This document shows positions 46,523 through 56,243 of a DNA stretch of 64,000 nucleotides, in pieces. The stretch is from Paenibacillus popilliae ATCC 14706. GTDB taxonomy: Bacteria > Bacillota > Bacilli > Paenibacillales > Paenibacillaceae. The stretch's first letter is position 1. Each line of letters opens with the position of its first letter. The position numbers and the translations under genes are program-made. Below the pieces are notes generated by a model that worked only from the letters and a program-made list of their open reading frames with translations, had not been told where the DNA came from and did no database searches. The stretch lies in contig NZ_BALG01000222.1 in assembly GCF_000315235.1 (NCBI RefSeq), positions 1 through 64,000 on the forward strand, written 5' to 3'.

Positions 46523-47227
46523 ATGTATCGGATTATGATCGTTGAAGATGATGACAAGATTGCTTCCATTCTGCAATCTTCGCTCGAGAAGTATGATTAT
46601 AAAGTGACGCGGGCCACCGATTTCAAGGCGCTGAAGGAAGAACTGCTAGCACTCAACCCGGATTTGATTTTACTCGATATTCATTTGCCGTCCTATGACG
46701 GATTCTATTGGTGCCGTCAGTTCCGGATGGTGACCAATGCCCCAATTATTTTTGTATCTGCGCGCACCGGAGAGATGGAGCAGGTGATGGCGATTGAGAA
46801 CGGGGGCGACGATTTCATCACGAAGCCGTTCCATCTGGAAGTGCTGCTGGCGAAGGTCAAGGGCGTTCTGCGTCGAACATATGGGGAGTATGCTTCCAGC
46901 AGCGGCGGCGAGGAGTTGGTTGTGCATGGCTTGAGCCTGCACCGCTCCCGGAATACGCTGGAATGGAAGGGAAGCCGCGTCGATCTAACGAAGAACGAGG
47001 CGCTGCTGCTCGCTGTGCTCATGGAGCGCGCCGGTCATATCGTATCCCGGGAGACGCTGCTGGAGACGCTGTGGGATGATGTCGACTTCGTGGACGACAA
47101 CACGCTCACCGTAAATGTGACCCGCGTGCGCAAGAAGCTGGAGGAGATTGGCATTCATAAAGCGATCGAGACGATGCGCGGACAAGGATACCGCTTGCAA
47201 GCCTCGTGGACGGAAGACGGGGATTAG
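46523..47227 (+). CDS. bceR: BceR-type response regulator
   Basis: 234 residues; ATG 46523 with GGGGGATGA upstream. Receiver domain with acidic pocket (VEDDD), phospho-acceptor in LILLDIHLPSYDGFYWC, and Lys in ITKPFHLEVLLAKV. OmpR-type winged helix at the C-terminus (VDLTKNEALLLAVLMERAGHIVSRETLLETLWDD, then DDNTLTVNVTRVRKKLEEIG). First gene of a bceRSAB locus; the kinase starts 2 bases after its stop. Confidence 0.93.
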   Translation: MYRIMIVEDDDKIASILQSSLEKYDYKVTRATDFKALKEELLALNPDLILLDIHLPSYDGFYWCRQFRMVTNAPIIFVSARTGEMEQVMAIENGGDDFITKPFHLEVLLAKVKGVLRRTYGEYASSSGGEELVVHGLSLHRSRNTLEWKGSRVDLTKNEALLLAVLMERAGHIVSRETLLETLWDDVDFVDDNTLTVNVTRVRKKLEEIGIHKAIETMRGQGYRLQASWTEDGD

Positions 47228-47229
47228 GC

Positions 47230-48285
47230 ATGACCTTTTGGCGCTTTGTGAAGGATCGGCTTCTCCTTGTGCTGACCTGCTTCGCCGCCCTGTTCGTCGC
47301 CCTGCTTGTCGTATGGCTGGATCTCGGGATCGGGCAGCGCTATCTGTACAGCGGGAGCCTGACCTACGTATTCGTGCTGGGCGGGGCCGTCATCCTCGGC
47401 GGCTTATTCTATGACTATTCGCGGCAGCGGCGCTGGTTCCGCGAGATGAAGAATGCGGAGGAGAATGCGAGCAGCAATGATTTCACGCTCTGTCTTCACC
47501 ATCCGCAGACGCAGGAGCAGGAGCGGGTTCACGGCTTGATCAGCCGCCAGTATCGCTCCTATATGGACGAACTGCTGACGATGGAGAAGAATAGGGAGCA
47601 GCATCTTCATTTTACGAACCAATGGGTCCATCATATGAAGACGCCGGTGTCGGTGCTGCATCTAATCTCGCAGCAGACACCTCAGCCGCTGGCGCTGGAG
47701 GAGACGGAGCAGTTGCTGCGCAGCATCGCGGAAGAGACGGATAGGCTCGCGCGTGGCCTCGACATGATGCTGCATACGGCCCGCATGGAGAAGTTCGACC
47801 TTGATCTGCACGTGACGGGACTGTCGCTGCAGCACGTCATCCGGCAGGTCATCAATCAGAATAAAAAAGCACTCATTCGTTACCAAATCTATCCGAAGGT
47901 CACGCCTGGCGACACGATGGTCGAGAGCGATGAGAAATGGCTGGCGTTCATTCTGACCCAGCTGGTTACGAATGCGATTAAATATATGAAGGATAAGGAA
48001 GGAGCCAAGTCGCTCCAGTTCACGGTGCAGCAGACGGACAGCGCCGTGCGGCTCCGGGTGCAGGATGAGGGAATCGGCATCGAGCCGCATGATATCCCGC
48101 GCATTTTCGATGCCTTCTTCACCGGGGAGAATGGACGCCGGGAAGGGGATGCCACCGGGATGGGACTGTATTTGGTCAAGCAGGTGTGCGGCAAGCTTGG
48201 GCATACCATAAGCGTCGAATCGGAGCCGCATGTTGGCACGACCTTCACGCTTGGCTTCCATTCCGACGGCATCCACCGCATATGA
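47230..48285 (+). CDS. bceS: BceS-type intramembrane-sensing histidine kinase
   Basis: 351 residues. Two closely spaced N-terminal membrane helices (~11-32 and 40-60) with almost no outer loop, as expected for intramembrane-sensing kinases that receive the signal from the BceAB transporter. The phospho-His lies in WVHHMKTPVSVL (BceS-type HxMKTP). HATPase motifs: LVTNAIKYM, VQDEGIGIEPHD and GDATGMGLYLVKQVCGKLGH. Tight coupling with bceR. Confidence 0.93.
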   Translation: MTFWRFVKDRLLLVLTCFAALFVALLVVWLDLGIGQRYLYSGSLTYVFVLGGAVILGGLFYDYSRQRRWFREMKNAEENASSNDFTLCLHHPQTQEQERVHGLISRQYRSYMDELLTMEKNREQHLHFTNQWVHHMKTPVSVLHLISQQTPQPLALEETEQLLRSIAEETDRLARGLDMMLHTARMEKFDLDLHVTGLSLQHVIRQVINQNKKALIRYQIYPKVTPGDTMVESDEKWLAFILTQLVTNAIKYMKDKEGAKSLQFTVQQTDSAVRLRVQDEGIGIEPHDIPRIFDAFFTGENGRREGDATGMGLYLVKQVCGKLGHTISVESEPHVGTTFTLGFHSDGIHRI

Positions 48286-48417
48286 GCCGGGTGTGACATG
48301 CGCTCTCCTCATTCCAATCACCGCTTGCAACGCGTGCATGGCAATTGGCTGCCGTAGTAACGAATGAACGGATGAGTGTATTCGCCCGCATGACTGGACT
48401 GGAAAGGGGATAGAAAT

Positions 48418-49197
48418 ATGGAGGTTCTAAGAGCGGAGCAACTGTCCAAAGTATACGGCACGAAAGGAAGAATGACGTATACGGCGCTCAAAGACATTCA
48501 TCTGCATGTGGATGAGGGGGAATTCGTGGGCATTATGGGCCCGTCGGGCAGCGGGAAGACGACGCTGCTCAATATCCTCGCGACGATAGATAAGCCGACT
48601 TCCGGCAAGCTATGGATTAACGGAACCGAACCGACGAAGCTGAGCAACAAGAAGTTGGCGCATTTCCGCCGCCGGGAGCTCGGCTTCGTGTTTCAGGATT
48701 TCAATCTGCTGGATACGCTGAGCATGAAGGAGAACATCATTTTGCCGCTGGCGCTGGATCAGATCTCGGTGCGCGAAATGGAGCAGCGGCTCGCCGATAC
48801 GATTCGCTGGCTCGGCATCGAGCCGATTCTGGACAAGCGGACGTATGAGGTCTCGGGGGGACAGAAGCAGCGGACAGCCATTGCGCGTGCAGTGATTCAT
48901 CAGCCGTCCCTGCTGCTGGCGGACGAATTGACTGGGAATCTCGATTCGAAGGCGGCGAAGGAAGTGATGAACGCCCTTCAAGATCTGAATGAGAACCAGA
49001 ACCGCACCATCCTCTTGGTGACACACGATCCGTTCGCAGCGAGCTACTGCAAGCGGATTTTATTCATCAAGGATGGACAAATCTTTTCCGAGCTGCGCCG
49101 CGGCTCGAACCGGCAGACGTTCTTCCAGCACATACTAGACTCGCTCAGTCTGTTAGGGGGCCAATTCGATGACGTACCGACAGCTCGCTATCCGTAA
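48418..49197 (+). CDS. bceA: Bce-type ABC transporter ATPase
   Basis: 259 residues; ATG 48418 with AAAGGGGATAG upstream. Walker A GPSGSGKTT, signature VSGGQKQRTAIARA, Walker B LLLADELTGNLDS (Leu where nearly all members have Pro in DEPTGNLD), and H-loop LVTHDPFAAS. Lies 132 bases after bceS and overlaps bceB by 29 bases. Forms the sensor-transporter complex for antimicrobial peptides with BceB and BceS. Confidence 0.93.
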   Translation: MEVLRAEQLSKVYGTKGRMTYTALKDIHLHVDEGEFVGIMGPSGSGKTTLLNILATIDKPTSGKLWINGTEPTKLSNKKLAHFRRRELGFVFQDFNLLDTLSMKENIILPLALDQISVREMEQRLADTIRWLGIEPILDKRTYEVSGGQKQRTAIARAVIHQPSLLLADELTGNLDSKAAKEVMNALQDLNENQNRTILLVTHDPFAASYCKRILFIKDGQIFSELRRGSNRQTFFQHILDSLSLLGGQFDDVPTARYP

Positions 49198-51106
49198 TAT
49201 TAAAGGCAGCTGGCATCGGTACAGCGCATATTTTTTCAGTTGCGTCTTTGCCGTTATGATTTTTTTCGTGTACGCGTCGATCAGTTACCATCCGGAGGTG
49301 GGGGATGGCAAGAGCCAGGCAAGCGACTATGTGCGCCAGCTCGTGATGGTATGCGAAGTTCTCATCATGATGTTCTCGTTTTTTTTCATCCTGTACTCGA
49401 GCTCCGCTTTTCTGAAATCCCGGCAAAAAGAGCTTGGCCTGCTATCGCTGTTCGGCTCGACCAAAGGGCAGCTCCGCATGCTCGTATTCTATGAAAACAT
49501 GCTGATCTCCATCATGGCGATCGTCGTAGGCATCGGAAGCGGCATGATGCTGCTGAAGTTGTTTCTGCTGGCGATGTCCCGGTTGCTGCGGGTAGGCGCG
49601 CCGCTGAGCTTCTATGTCAGTCCGTCCGCGATCGGGCTGACATCCATCGGCTACCTGCTGCTGTTCGCCTTTATTACGCTCTTCTCGTTACGCCATGTAA
49701 GCCGGGTCGAGATTATCCATCTGCTGCGGGCGGATAAGGGGCCGAAGTCACCCCCTACGTTTTCCTGGTTCCTCGTGGTCCTGACGGTGCTTATACTCGG
49801 CAGCGGATACGGACTGGCTTTTGTGACCGATCAGAAATTGTTCCTTCTTTCGGCGCTGCCGATTATCGGGTTGACTGTGCTCGGTACGTATTTTTTATTC
49901 ACACAGCTTAGCGTGGCGGTCATTCAGGCGCTGCAGAAGAACAAGCGGTTCTATTACCGGGGCATGCATCTCCTGAATGTCTCGCAAGCGGCATACAAAA
50001 TGAAGGATAATGCCCGCGTGCTGTTCAACGTATCGATTTTATGCGCTGTCGTGCTTACCGCCACCGCTACCGTATACGCCTTCGATCAAGGGATGCGCAT
50101 CTCGGTCAGACTCAACAATCCGTTCGTATTTACGATGTCCGCTGGCAAGGCGGATCAACCCCCGGTATCACCGGATCGCATCGAGCGGCTGGCGGAGCAA
50201 ATGGAGCATCACGTCACCTTCTCCGCCAAGGCCCGCGTCGTCGATGCGAAGGTAGAAGGATCCGGGCTGGAGTATGGTGGGTCACTGGTTGGCGAATCGG
50301 ACTACAACCGGCTGGTCGGAGAGTTGAGTTATGACTCTGTCCGTATTGAGGAAGGCAAAGGAATTTTTGTTAATCAGCGCGATATGCTTGCCAAGTATTT
50401 ATTGCAAGCAATGCGGGAAGGCGATCTTCTTTTCATTAAGGTAGAAGGTCAAGCGAAGCCGTTTCCGCTTGAGGTTCAGCAGGTGCATACGAATCAGAAC
50501 GTATTGACTTGGGGCGTCGGCTACCGATTGTTGGTCATTCCCGATGCCTTGCTGGACCGGCTGTATCGGCTGGCGCCGGCGAATCAGGCGCAGACGTGGT
50601 ATGTTATGAACTGGACCGGCTGGGAGGAAGCGATGCCGCTGCTGGAACGGATCCGGGAGATGCGGGATCCGGCTTCGGAATTCGATATATACAGCCGGAC
50701 CGAGGACTGGAACGATATCCGGCAATCTTCCTCGCTCGGACTGTTCATCGGCCTATTCATCAGTCTGCTGTTCTTCATCGCGAGCGGCAGCGTCATCTAC
50801 TTCAAGCTGTTCACGGAGCTGCAGAATGACCAGGCGCATTTCCGCGCGCTCACCCGCATCGGACTATCGGTTGCGGAGATTCGCCGCGTCGTAACCTTCC
50901 AGGTGGGGCTTATCTTCTACGCCCCATGTATCGTCGGCAGCATCCATACGCTGTTCGCGATGAAGACCTTAACCAATCTGATCAATATCAATGTAATGGG
51001 CTACGGCGTTACTGTGGTCGGCCTGTTCGTTCTGATGCAGACGCTCTACTTTTTCATGGCGCGGCGCACTTATATGGGCAAGATATTGGAGGAGGCGGTC
51101 GTCTAG
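49169..51106 (+). CDS. bceB: Bce-type ABC transporter permease
   Basis: 645 residues, ten membrane helices. The start (YRQLAIRNIKGSWHRYSAYFFSCVFAVMIFF) aligns by eye with the other BceB in this window (IRQFALKNVFRNKRLYAGYFFSCAFSVMIFF), confirming common family. A large extracytoplasmic domain lies at ~310-530 before the three last helices. Probable substrate: lipid-II-cycle-targeting peptides such as bacitracin-like or lantibiotic compounds. Confidence 0.93.
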   Translation: MTYRQLAIRNIKGSWHRYSAYFFSCVFAVMIFFVYASISYHPEVGDGKSQASDYVRQLVMVCEVLIMMFSFFFILYSSSAFLKSRQKELGLLSLFGSTKGQLRMLVFYENMLISIMAIVVGIGSGMMLLKLFLLAMSRLLRVGAPLSFYVSPSAIGLTSIGYLLLFAFITLFSLRHVSRVEIIHLLRADKGPKSPPTFSWFLVVLTVLILGSGYGLAFVTDQKLFLLSALPIIGLTVLGTYFLFTQLSVAVIQALQKNKRFYYRGMHLLNVSQAAYKMKDNARVLFNVSILCAVVLTATATVYAFDQGMRISVRLNNPFVFTMSAGKADQPPVSPDRIERLAEQMEHHVTFSAKARVVDAKVEGSGLEYGGSLVGESDYNRLVGELSYDSVRIEEGKGIFVNQRDMLAKYLLQAMREGDLLFIKVEGQAKPFPLEVQQVHTNQNVLTWGVGYRLLVIPDALLDRLYRLAPANQAQTWYVMNWTGWEEAMPLLERIREMRDPASEFDIYSRTEDWNDIRQSSSLGLFIGLFISLLFFIASGSVIYFKLFTELQNDQAHFRALTRIGLSVAEIRRVVTFQVGLIFYAPCIVGSIHTLFAMKTLTNLININVMGYGVTVVGLFVLMQTLYFFMARRTYMGKILEEAVV

Positions 51107-51261
51107 ATTGACACTATCTTCCATCAGTGTCGAATCATGGATAATCCCGTTGGTATTGTTACTGGATTGACACTTTTTCTCGCCATCTTTCATGCATAAT
51201 AGAGGCAAAGTGTCTCAAGTGAATGCGTTAACCTTGAAGGCGGGAAAGTGAGTGGACGGCA

Positions 51262-52002
51262 ATGGGGAATCATCATGTCAGCTTCAGGAGGAGCAGCAGG
51301 CTCGGCTTAGGACTGCTGCTGCTGGGCGTTCTCTTTTTGGTGTCTTCAGCATGCGCATCAACCGTTTCCCACCGGGGAGAGCAAGAGGACACGGAGCCTC
51401 CTGGGAAGAAAGTCATCGTCTCGATTGACGGAGGCACATTCGTTCCAACGTTGTCGGAGCGTATCGTAGTCAGCTATCAGTCGCCTATGAAGCTCGTCGA
51501 CGTGCTGAAGCAGTCCGGTACCGTCAAAGTATCGGAAGATAAGTCCACCATCGTCTCGGTTGGCGACGTGGCCCTCGATCCGAAGATGGAATGGGGCCTG
51601 CTGCTGAACGGGAAGGAATATGTGCTGCCATTCGCGATGGATAAGAAGCTGAACCCTGACGATGTCGTCGGCGTCTTCATCAAGAAGCTGGATGTCCGCA
51701 CGAACCATGTGGCGGCTCCCGGCGTTACACTTCGCATCGACGGAGGCACGGTTGCGCCGAACATCACGAATTCCTATCTGGTCCGATGGACGGAGGAGTT
51801 GACGCTGAAGGAGCTGGTTCGGAACTTCGCCCAGTTCAGTCTGGACGAGGACCAGAAGCACGTCCTACGCATCGGCGAGAAGGAACCGGAGGCCACAGCG
51901 GTTCTTACCTTGAAGCTGAATGACAAGAAGCTGGATTATAGTCAGAATGCCGAGCGCAAGCTGAAGCCGGATGACGAGATCGAAATCAAGATTACACCAT
52001 AA
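51262..52002 (+). CDS. Exported, possibly lipoprotein, hypothetical protein
   Basis: 246 residues. A signal sequence with hydrophobic core LGLGLLLLGVLFLVSSAC; the Cys fits a loose lipobox (SSAC). The mature part shows two similar segments (VIVSIDGGTFVPTLSERIVVSY and VTLRIDGGTVAPNITNSYLVRW), so it is an internal duplication of a ~95-residue beta-rich unit. No enzymatic motif. Follows the bce locus after 155 bases; a role in envelope or peptide defence is only positional inference. Confidence 0.6.
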   Translation: MGNHHVSFRRSSRLGLGLLLLGVLFLVSSACASTVSHRGEQEDTEPPGKKVIVSIDGGTFVPTLSERIVVSYQSPMKLVDVLKQSGTVKVSEDKSTIVSVGDVALDPKMEWGLLLNGKEYVLPFAMDKKLNPDDVVGVFIKKLDVRTNHVAAPGVTLRIDGGTVAPNITNSYLVRWTEELTLKELVRNFAQFSLDEDQKHVLRIGEKEPEATAVLTLKLNDKKLDYSQNAERKLKPDDEIEIKITP

Positions 52003-52023
52003 ATAAAAGGGGTAGAGTGGGGA

Positions 52024-52070
52024 CAAGCCCTTGCGCCGCAATAATGATTGCGCCGCAAGGGCTGTCTTTA
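52024..52070. terminator. Terminator after the lipoprotein-like gene
   Basis: CAAGCCCTTGCG (52024-52035) pairs with CGCAAGGGCTG (52054-52064), followed by TCTTTA; the inner bases also pair partly. Confidence 0.7.
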
Positions 52071-52129
52071 TAATAAACACCCGTCTTACGATTGGATAGG
52101 GAAAGGAGGGGGCCGCCATTATCGAATGA

Positions 52130-52849
52130 TTAGATACGGCAGATCTCCTTCGGACACATTTCACACCGGCAGACATCCCGCAGATGATCCAGCTTGCGGA
52201 TGACAATCATGCCGCTCTCGTATTCGAGTACGCCCTTCTTGCGAAGATCGCTCAGCATCCGATTCACGCTCTCTCGGGTAGCGCCAATCATATTCGACAA
52301 ATCGGTGTGCGTAATCTTCTTGTTGATAAGCAAACCGCCGTTATCCAGTTCTTCTCCGAATGTGTTGGACAAGCGGATCAACGTCGAGCACAGCGCGCCC
52401 GGCTTGCCGTACATCATGAGATCGCGTAACTTCGTTTGCGTCAGACGATGATGGATCCCGAGCCATTTCATGAAGTCGATCGAAAAATCAGAGTATTGAC
52501 AGACCAAAACCTCAATATCCTTCTGATTGATAAGGCCGAGCTCGGCTTCCTCGATCACTTCCGCTGTGAAGCTGTGCTTCGTGCTGTTGAACGGGTCGAC
52601 TTGTCCGATCATGTCTCCGGCTTGATACATATAAAGAATCAATTCTTTACCTTCATCCGTCGAATTCGTTATTTTGACGCGGCCGCTTTTCAGAATGAAG
52701 AGCTTATCGGATACGTCGCCTTCCCAGAACAGATGTGAGTTCTCAGGGTAGGTTCGCTCCTTCGCAATCTCCAATAGCCGCTGCCGGTTCTGTGCTGAAA
52801 AACATGATAAGTTGCAGTGTTCGTCGAGTTGTTCCATCATGTTGGGCAC
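52130..52849 (-). CDS. fnr: Fnr-type oxygen-responsive CRP-family regulator
   Basis: 239 residues from GTG 52849, which has GGAGG 8 bases upstream; a TTG at 52864 is too close to that site. Cyclic-nucleotide-like beta-barrel (LFWEGDVSDKLFILKSGRVKI), dimer helix, and HTH with ITHTDLSNMIGATRESVNRMLSDLRKKG. The end CRCEMCPKEICRI matches the C-terminal cysteine cluster that holds the [4Fe-4S] centre in Bacillus Fnr. It should therefore bind DNA as an oxygen-sensitive dimer. Neighbouring FNR boxes and adhE/pfl genes support this. Confidence 0.93.
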   Translation of the reverse strand: MPNMMEQLDEHCNLSCFSAQNRQRLLEIAKERTYPENSHLFWEGDVSDKLFILKSGRVKITNSTDEGKELILYMYQAGDMIGQVDPFNSTKHSFTAEVIEEAELGLINQKDIEVLVCQYSDFSIDFMKWLGIHHRLTQTKLRDLMMYGKPGALCSTLIRLSNTFGEELDNGGLLINKKITHTDLSNMIGATRESVNRMLSDLRKKGVLEYESGMIVIRKLDHLRDVCRCEMCPKEICRI

Positions 52850-52908
52850 TTCATTCGCCTCCAAATGTCTATTTCAATATGTTGTTTATTGGGTTTTATG
52901 AACCATTA

Positions 52909-52924
52909 TGTGACATGTTTCACT
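52909..52924. promoter_or_regulatory. FNR box near the fnr start
   Basis: TGTGA-CATGTT-TCACT, one mismatch to TGTGAnnnnnnTCACA, 60 bases upstream of the fnr GTG; probable autoregulatory site. Confidence 0.65.
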
Positions 52925-53010
52925 AAAGCGTTTGATACTACTATCATGTACGTTTCAGCGAGTATTGTCAATTTAGAATGGTTAAAATTTTTTACAAATT
53001 AGCGACAAAT

Positions 53011-53026
53011 TGTGATGAACGTCACA
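53011..53026. promoter_or_regulatory. FNR box upstream of adhE (distal)
   Basis: TGTGA-TGAACG-TCACA, a perfect match to the Fnr/CRP consensus. A TATGAT at 53075-53080 could be the adhE -10 element, putting the box near -68. Confidence 0.8.
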
Positions 53027-53122
53027 AAGTCTGGGGGTACTGTAAAAGAAAGACGAAAAAAGAAATCATCATGGTATGATATATATCACATACAGGGCGA
53101 AGGCAATTCGTTACACTTGAAT

Positions 53123-53138
53123 TGTGAAAAGTTTCACA
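53123..53138. promoter_or_regulatory. FNR box upstream of adhE (proximal)
   Basis: TGTGA-AAAGTT-TCACA, a second perfect palindrome, 64 bases before the adhE ATG. It lies downstream of the likely -10, so it may either repress or serve a second promoter. Confidence 0.75.
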
Positions 53139-53201
53139 AATAAAAACCGTGGAACATCGGAACCCCGGAATGACTTAGTCTACGGAGTGGAGGCGGAGAA
53201 G

Positions 53202-55823
53202 ATGGCAACACAACCGAAAGCAAAGGCAATGGAAAAGCAAGATGTCCCGAATGCAGCAGAGCATATTGATCAACTGGTGGCACGCGCCAAGAAGGCGCAA
53301 GCCGCATTTATGGACATGACGCAGGAACAGATTGACACGATTGTGCAGCAAATGGCGTTGGCCGGTCTCGACAAGCATATGCACTTGGCGAAAATGGCGA
53401 TCGAAGAGACAGGCCGCGGCGTATATGAAGACAAAATCACGAAAAATATTTTTGCCACGGAATACATCTTCAACTCGATCAAATACGAGAAAACCGTCGG
53501 CGTCATTGAGGACAATCCGAATGGCGCGTATATGAAAATCGCGGAGCCGGTCGGCATCGTAATGGGGATTACCCCGGTGACGAACCCGACATCCACGACG
53601 ATGTTTAAGGCGCTCATCTCTATGAAGACGCGCAACCCGATCATTTTCGGATTCCATCCGTCGGCACAGAAATGCAGCGCGGAAGCAGCCCGCATTTTGC
53701 ACGACGCAGCGGTCAAATACGGGGCTCCCGAGCATTGTATCCAATGGATTGAATATCCGTCCATGGACGCGACCAACGCGCTTATGAATCATCCGGACGT
53801 GGCGCTCATCCTCGCGACAGGCGGGGCGGGAATGGTCCAGGCGGCGTATAGCTGCGGGAAGCCGGCGCTCGGCGTAGGCCCGGGCAACGTGCCTTGCTTC
53901 ATTGACAAGACGGCGGATCTGGAGCAGGCGGTGACGGACTTAATTCTGTCGAAAACGTTCGACAACGGCATGATCTGCGCATCCGAGCAAGCGGTCATTA
54001 TCGAAGAACCCGTCTTCACTGAAGTGAAAAAGCGGATGCAGGCCAAAGGCTGCCGCTTCCTGACGAAGGAAGAGACCGGCAAGCTGCAGGGCATGGCGAT
54101 GAAGGCTGAATCCTGCGCCGTCAATCCGGCTATCGTCGGCCAATCGGCGAAACAGATTGCCGAGATGGCAGGCATCTCCGTGCCGGATGATACGAAGATA
54201 CTGGTGGCCGAACTGACAGGCGTCGGACCGAAATATCCACTGTCCGCCGAGAAGCTGAGCCCGGTGCTCGCCTGCTACAAGGTGAGAAACGCGCAGGAAG
54301 GCATTGATCGGGCGGCCGAGGTCGTCGCCTTCGGCGGCATGGGTCACTCCTCCGTCATTCATTCTCATGACGACGACGTGATTCGCCGCTTCGCGGACCG
54401 TCTGCAGACCGGGCGGATTCTCGTCAATTCGCCGTCGACGCATGGCGCGATCGGGGACATTTATAACACAAATATCCCTTCGTTGACCTTGGGCTGCGGT
54501 TCGTACGGACGCAACTCGACGTCTTCCAACGTAACGGCGGTCAATCTGCTCAATATGAAACGGGTGGCGAAGCGAACAGTGAATATGCAATGGTTTAAAG
54601 TGCCGAACAAAATTTATTTTGAAAAGGGTGCAACGCAATATTTGGCCAAAATGCCGGACATCCACCGGGTGATGATTGTTACCGACGCCATGATGGTGAA
54701 GCTGGGGTACGTCGAGAAGCTGGAATACTATCTGCGCCAGCGCCGGACGCCGGTTGCGATCGAAATATTCTCTGACGTCGAGCCGGATCCGTCCACGAAG
54801 ACGGTTGAGCGTGGAGCGGAAATGATGCGGAGCTTCGAGCCCGACTGCATCATCGCCTTGGGCGGCGGCTCGCCGATGGACGCGGCGAAGGGCATGTGGC
54901 TGTTCTACGAATATCCGGACACCGACTTTGACAATCTGAAGCAGAAATTCCTGGATATTCGCAAGCGTACGTTCAAATACCCGCGCCTGGGCCAGAAGGC
55001 CAAATTCGTCGCCATTCCGACTACGTCCGGTACCGGATCCGAGGTTACCTCGTTCGCGGTCATCACGGATAAAGAGAAGGGCAACACGAAATACCCGCTG
55101 GCGGACTATGAGTTAACGCCGGATGTGGCTATCATCGACCCTGAATTCGTCTACAGCTTGCCGAAGACTGCCGTAGCCGACACCGGTATGGACGTATTGA
55201 CGCATGCGATTGAAGCATACGTCTCTGTCATGGCGAGCGATTATACGGACGGACTGGCGATGAAAGCCATCCAGCTCGTCTTCGAAAACCTGGTGAAGTC
55301 TTATCGGGAAGCATGCCCGAAAGCGCGTGAAAAAATGCATAACGCTTCGACCTTAGCGGGAATGGCGTTCGCGAATGCGTTCCTTGGCATCAACCACAGC
55401 TTGGCGCATAAGTGGGGGGCGCAGTATCATACGGCGCACGGCCGTACGAATGCGATTTTGATGCCACATGTCATCCGCTACAACGCGAAGAAGCCGACGA
55501 AGTTTGCTTCCTTCCCCAAATATGACCATTTTGTTGCAGATGTGCGCTATGCCGAGATCGCCCGTATTCTCGGGTTGCCGGCCCGCACGACGGAGGAAGG
55601 CGTAAAGAGCCTTATTGAGGCCATCCGCGGCTTGAACCGCGAGCTGAGCATTCCGGAGTCGTTCCAGGAGTTGGGCTTCGATGCGAAGGATTTCGAATCC
55701 CGCGTCGACTATCTGGCCGATCGCGCCTTCGAAGACCAATGTACTACCGCGAATCCGAAGCTGCCGCTTGTGTCCGAACTGGCGGAAGTATACCGCGATG
55801 CTTTCTATGGCCGCTTCGAATAA
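53202..55823 (+). CDS. adhE: Bifunctional acetaldehyde/alcohol dehydrogenase
   Basis: 873 residues from ATG 53202 with GGAGG 8 bases upstream. A longer frame back to GTG 53124 is rejected because it starts inside an FNR box. N-terminal CoA-acylating aldehyde dehydrogenase (~1-440) with catalytic Cys in [10 protein letters not shown]-terminal iron alcohol dehydrogenase (~450-873) with [11 protein letters not shown] and iron-ligand histidines in [23 protein letters not shown]. It converts acetyl-CoA to ethanol, consuming two NADH, and forms spirosomes. Expected to be induced anaerobically by Fnr. Confidence 0.96.
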   Translation: MATQPKAKAMEKQDVPNAAEHIDQLVARAKKAQAAFMDMTQEQIDTIVQQMALAGLDKHMHLAKMAIEETGRGVYEDKITKNIFATEYIFNSIKYEKTVGVIEDNPNGAYMKIAEPVGIVMGITPVTNPTSTTMFKALISMKTRNPIIFGFHPSAQKCSAEAARILHDAAVKYGAPEHCIQWIEYPSMDATNALMNHPDVALILATGGAGMVQAAYSCGKPALGVGPGNVPCFIDKTADLEQAVTDLILSKTFDNGMICASEQAVIIEEPVFTEVKKRMQAKGCRFLTKEETGKLQGMAMKAESCAVNPAIVGQSAKQIAEMAGISVPDDTKILVAELTGVGPKYPLSAEKLSPVLACYKVRNAQEGIDRAAEVVAFGGMGHSSVIHSHDDDVIRRFADRLQTGRILVNSPSTHGAIGDIYNTNIPSLTLGCGSYGRNSTSSNVTAVNLLNMKRVAKRTVNMQWFKVPNKIYFEKGATQYLAKMPDIHRVMIVTDAMMVKLGYVEKLEYYLRQRRTPVAIEIFSDVEPDPSTKTVERGAEMMRSFEPDCIIALGGGSPMDAAKGMWLFYEYPDTDFDNLKQKFLDIRKRTFKYPRLGQKAKFVAIPTTSGTGSEVTSFAVITDKEKGNTKYPLADYELTPDVAIIDPEFVYSLPKTAVADTGMDVLTHAIEAYVSVMASDYTDGLAMKAIQLVFENLVKSYREACPKAREKMHNASTLAGMAFANAFLGINHSLAHKWGAQYHTAHGRTNAILMPHVIRYNAKKPTKFASFPKYDHFVADVRYAEIARILGLPARTTEEGVKSLIEAIRGLNRELSIPESFQELGFDAKDFESRVDYLADRAFEDQCTTANPKLPLVSELAEVYRDAFYGRFE

Positions 55824-55854
55824 GAAAAACAGCGCATCAAAATGATAGGTACAG

Positions 55855-55886
55855 GCAGCGAAGAGAAGCGTCTCTTCGCTGCTTTT
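55855..55886 (+). terminator. Terminator of adhE
   Basis: GCAGCGAAGAGA-AGCG-TCTCTTCGCTGC perfect 12-bp stem followed by TTTT. Confidence 0.9.
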
Positions 55887-55967
55887 CGCGTTTCCGGGAA
55901 GGGAGAGCCGAAATAAGCGGATGTTTGTCTACTTTATGTTATTATTTTCATATGAACGTCATTTATT

Positions 55968-55983
55968 TGTGACTAATATCACA
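55968..55983. promoter_or_regulatory. FNR box upstream of pflB (distal)
   Basis: TGTGA-CTAATA-TCACA, a perfect consensus match, 261 bases before the pflB ATG in an unusually long 420-base upstream region. Confidence 0.8.
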
Positions 55984-56130
55984 ACGAAAGTACGTGATAG
56001 GAGGTACAATTAGGGTGCAGCAAGATAGAGGCTGCAGTGCAGCGGCGACGCTGCGTTAGCCACTCAGGCAGGAAAAAGGCGGGCAGTTATCGAAGTAGAA
56101 GGCGGAACATAACGGCCGCATACCCTTAAA

Positions 56131-56146
56131 CGTGAAATTCATCACA
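56131..56146. promoter_or_regulatory. FNR-like box upstream of pflB (proximal)
   Basis: CGTGA-AATTCA-TCACA, one mismatch to consensus, 98 bases before the pflB start. Confidence 0.55.
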
Positions 56147-56243
56147 GCATAGTAAGGTTAAGGTTAAGGATAGAAAGAACCATGTTGGGTGGCGCCTTCT
56201 GTTGTCAGCACATACGAAAAGTAAACAGTATGGAGGGATTACG

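Noticed and set aside
53124..53201. Upstream GTG start extending adhE by 26 residues
   Set aside because: The GTG lies inside a perfect FNR palindrome and has no ribosome site; ATG 53202 has GGAGG at ideal distance and gives the normal protein length.
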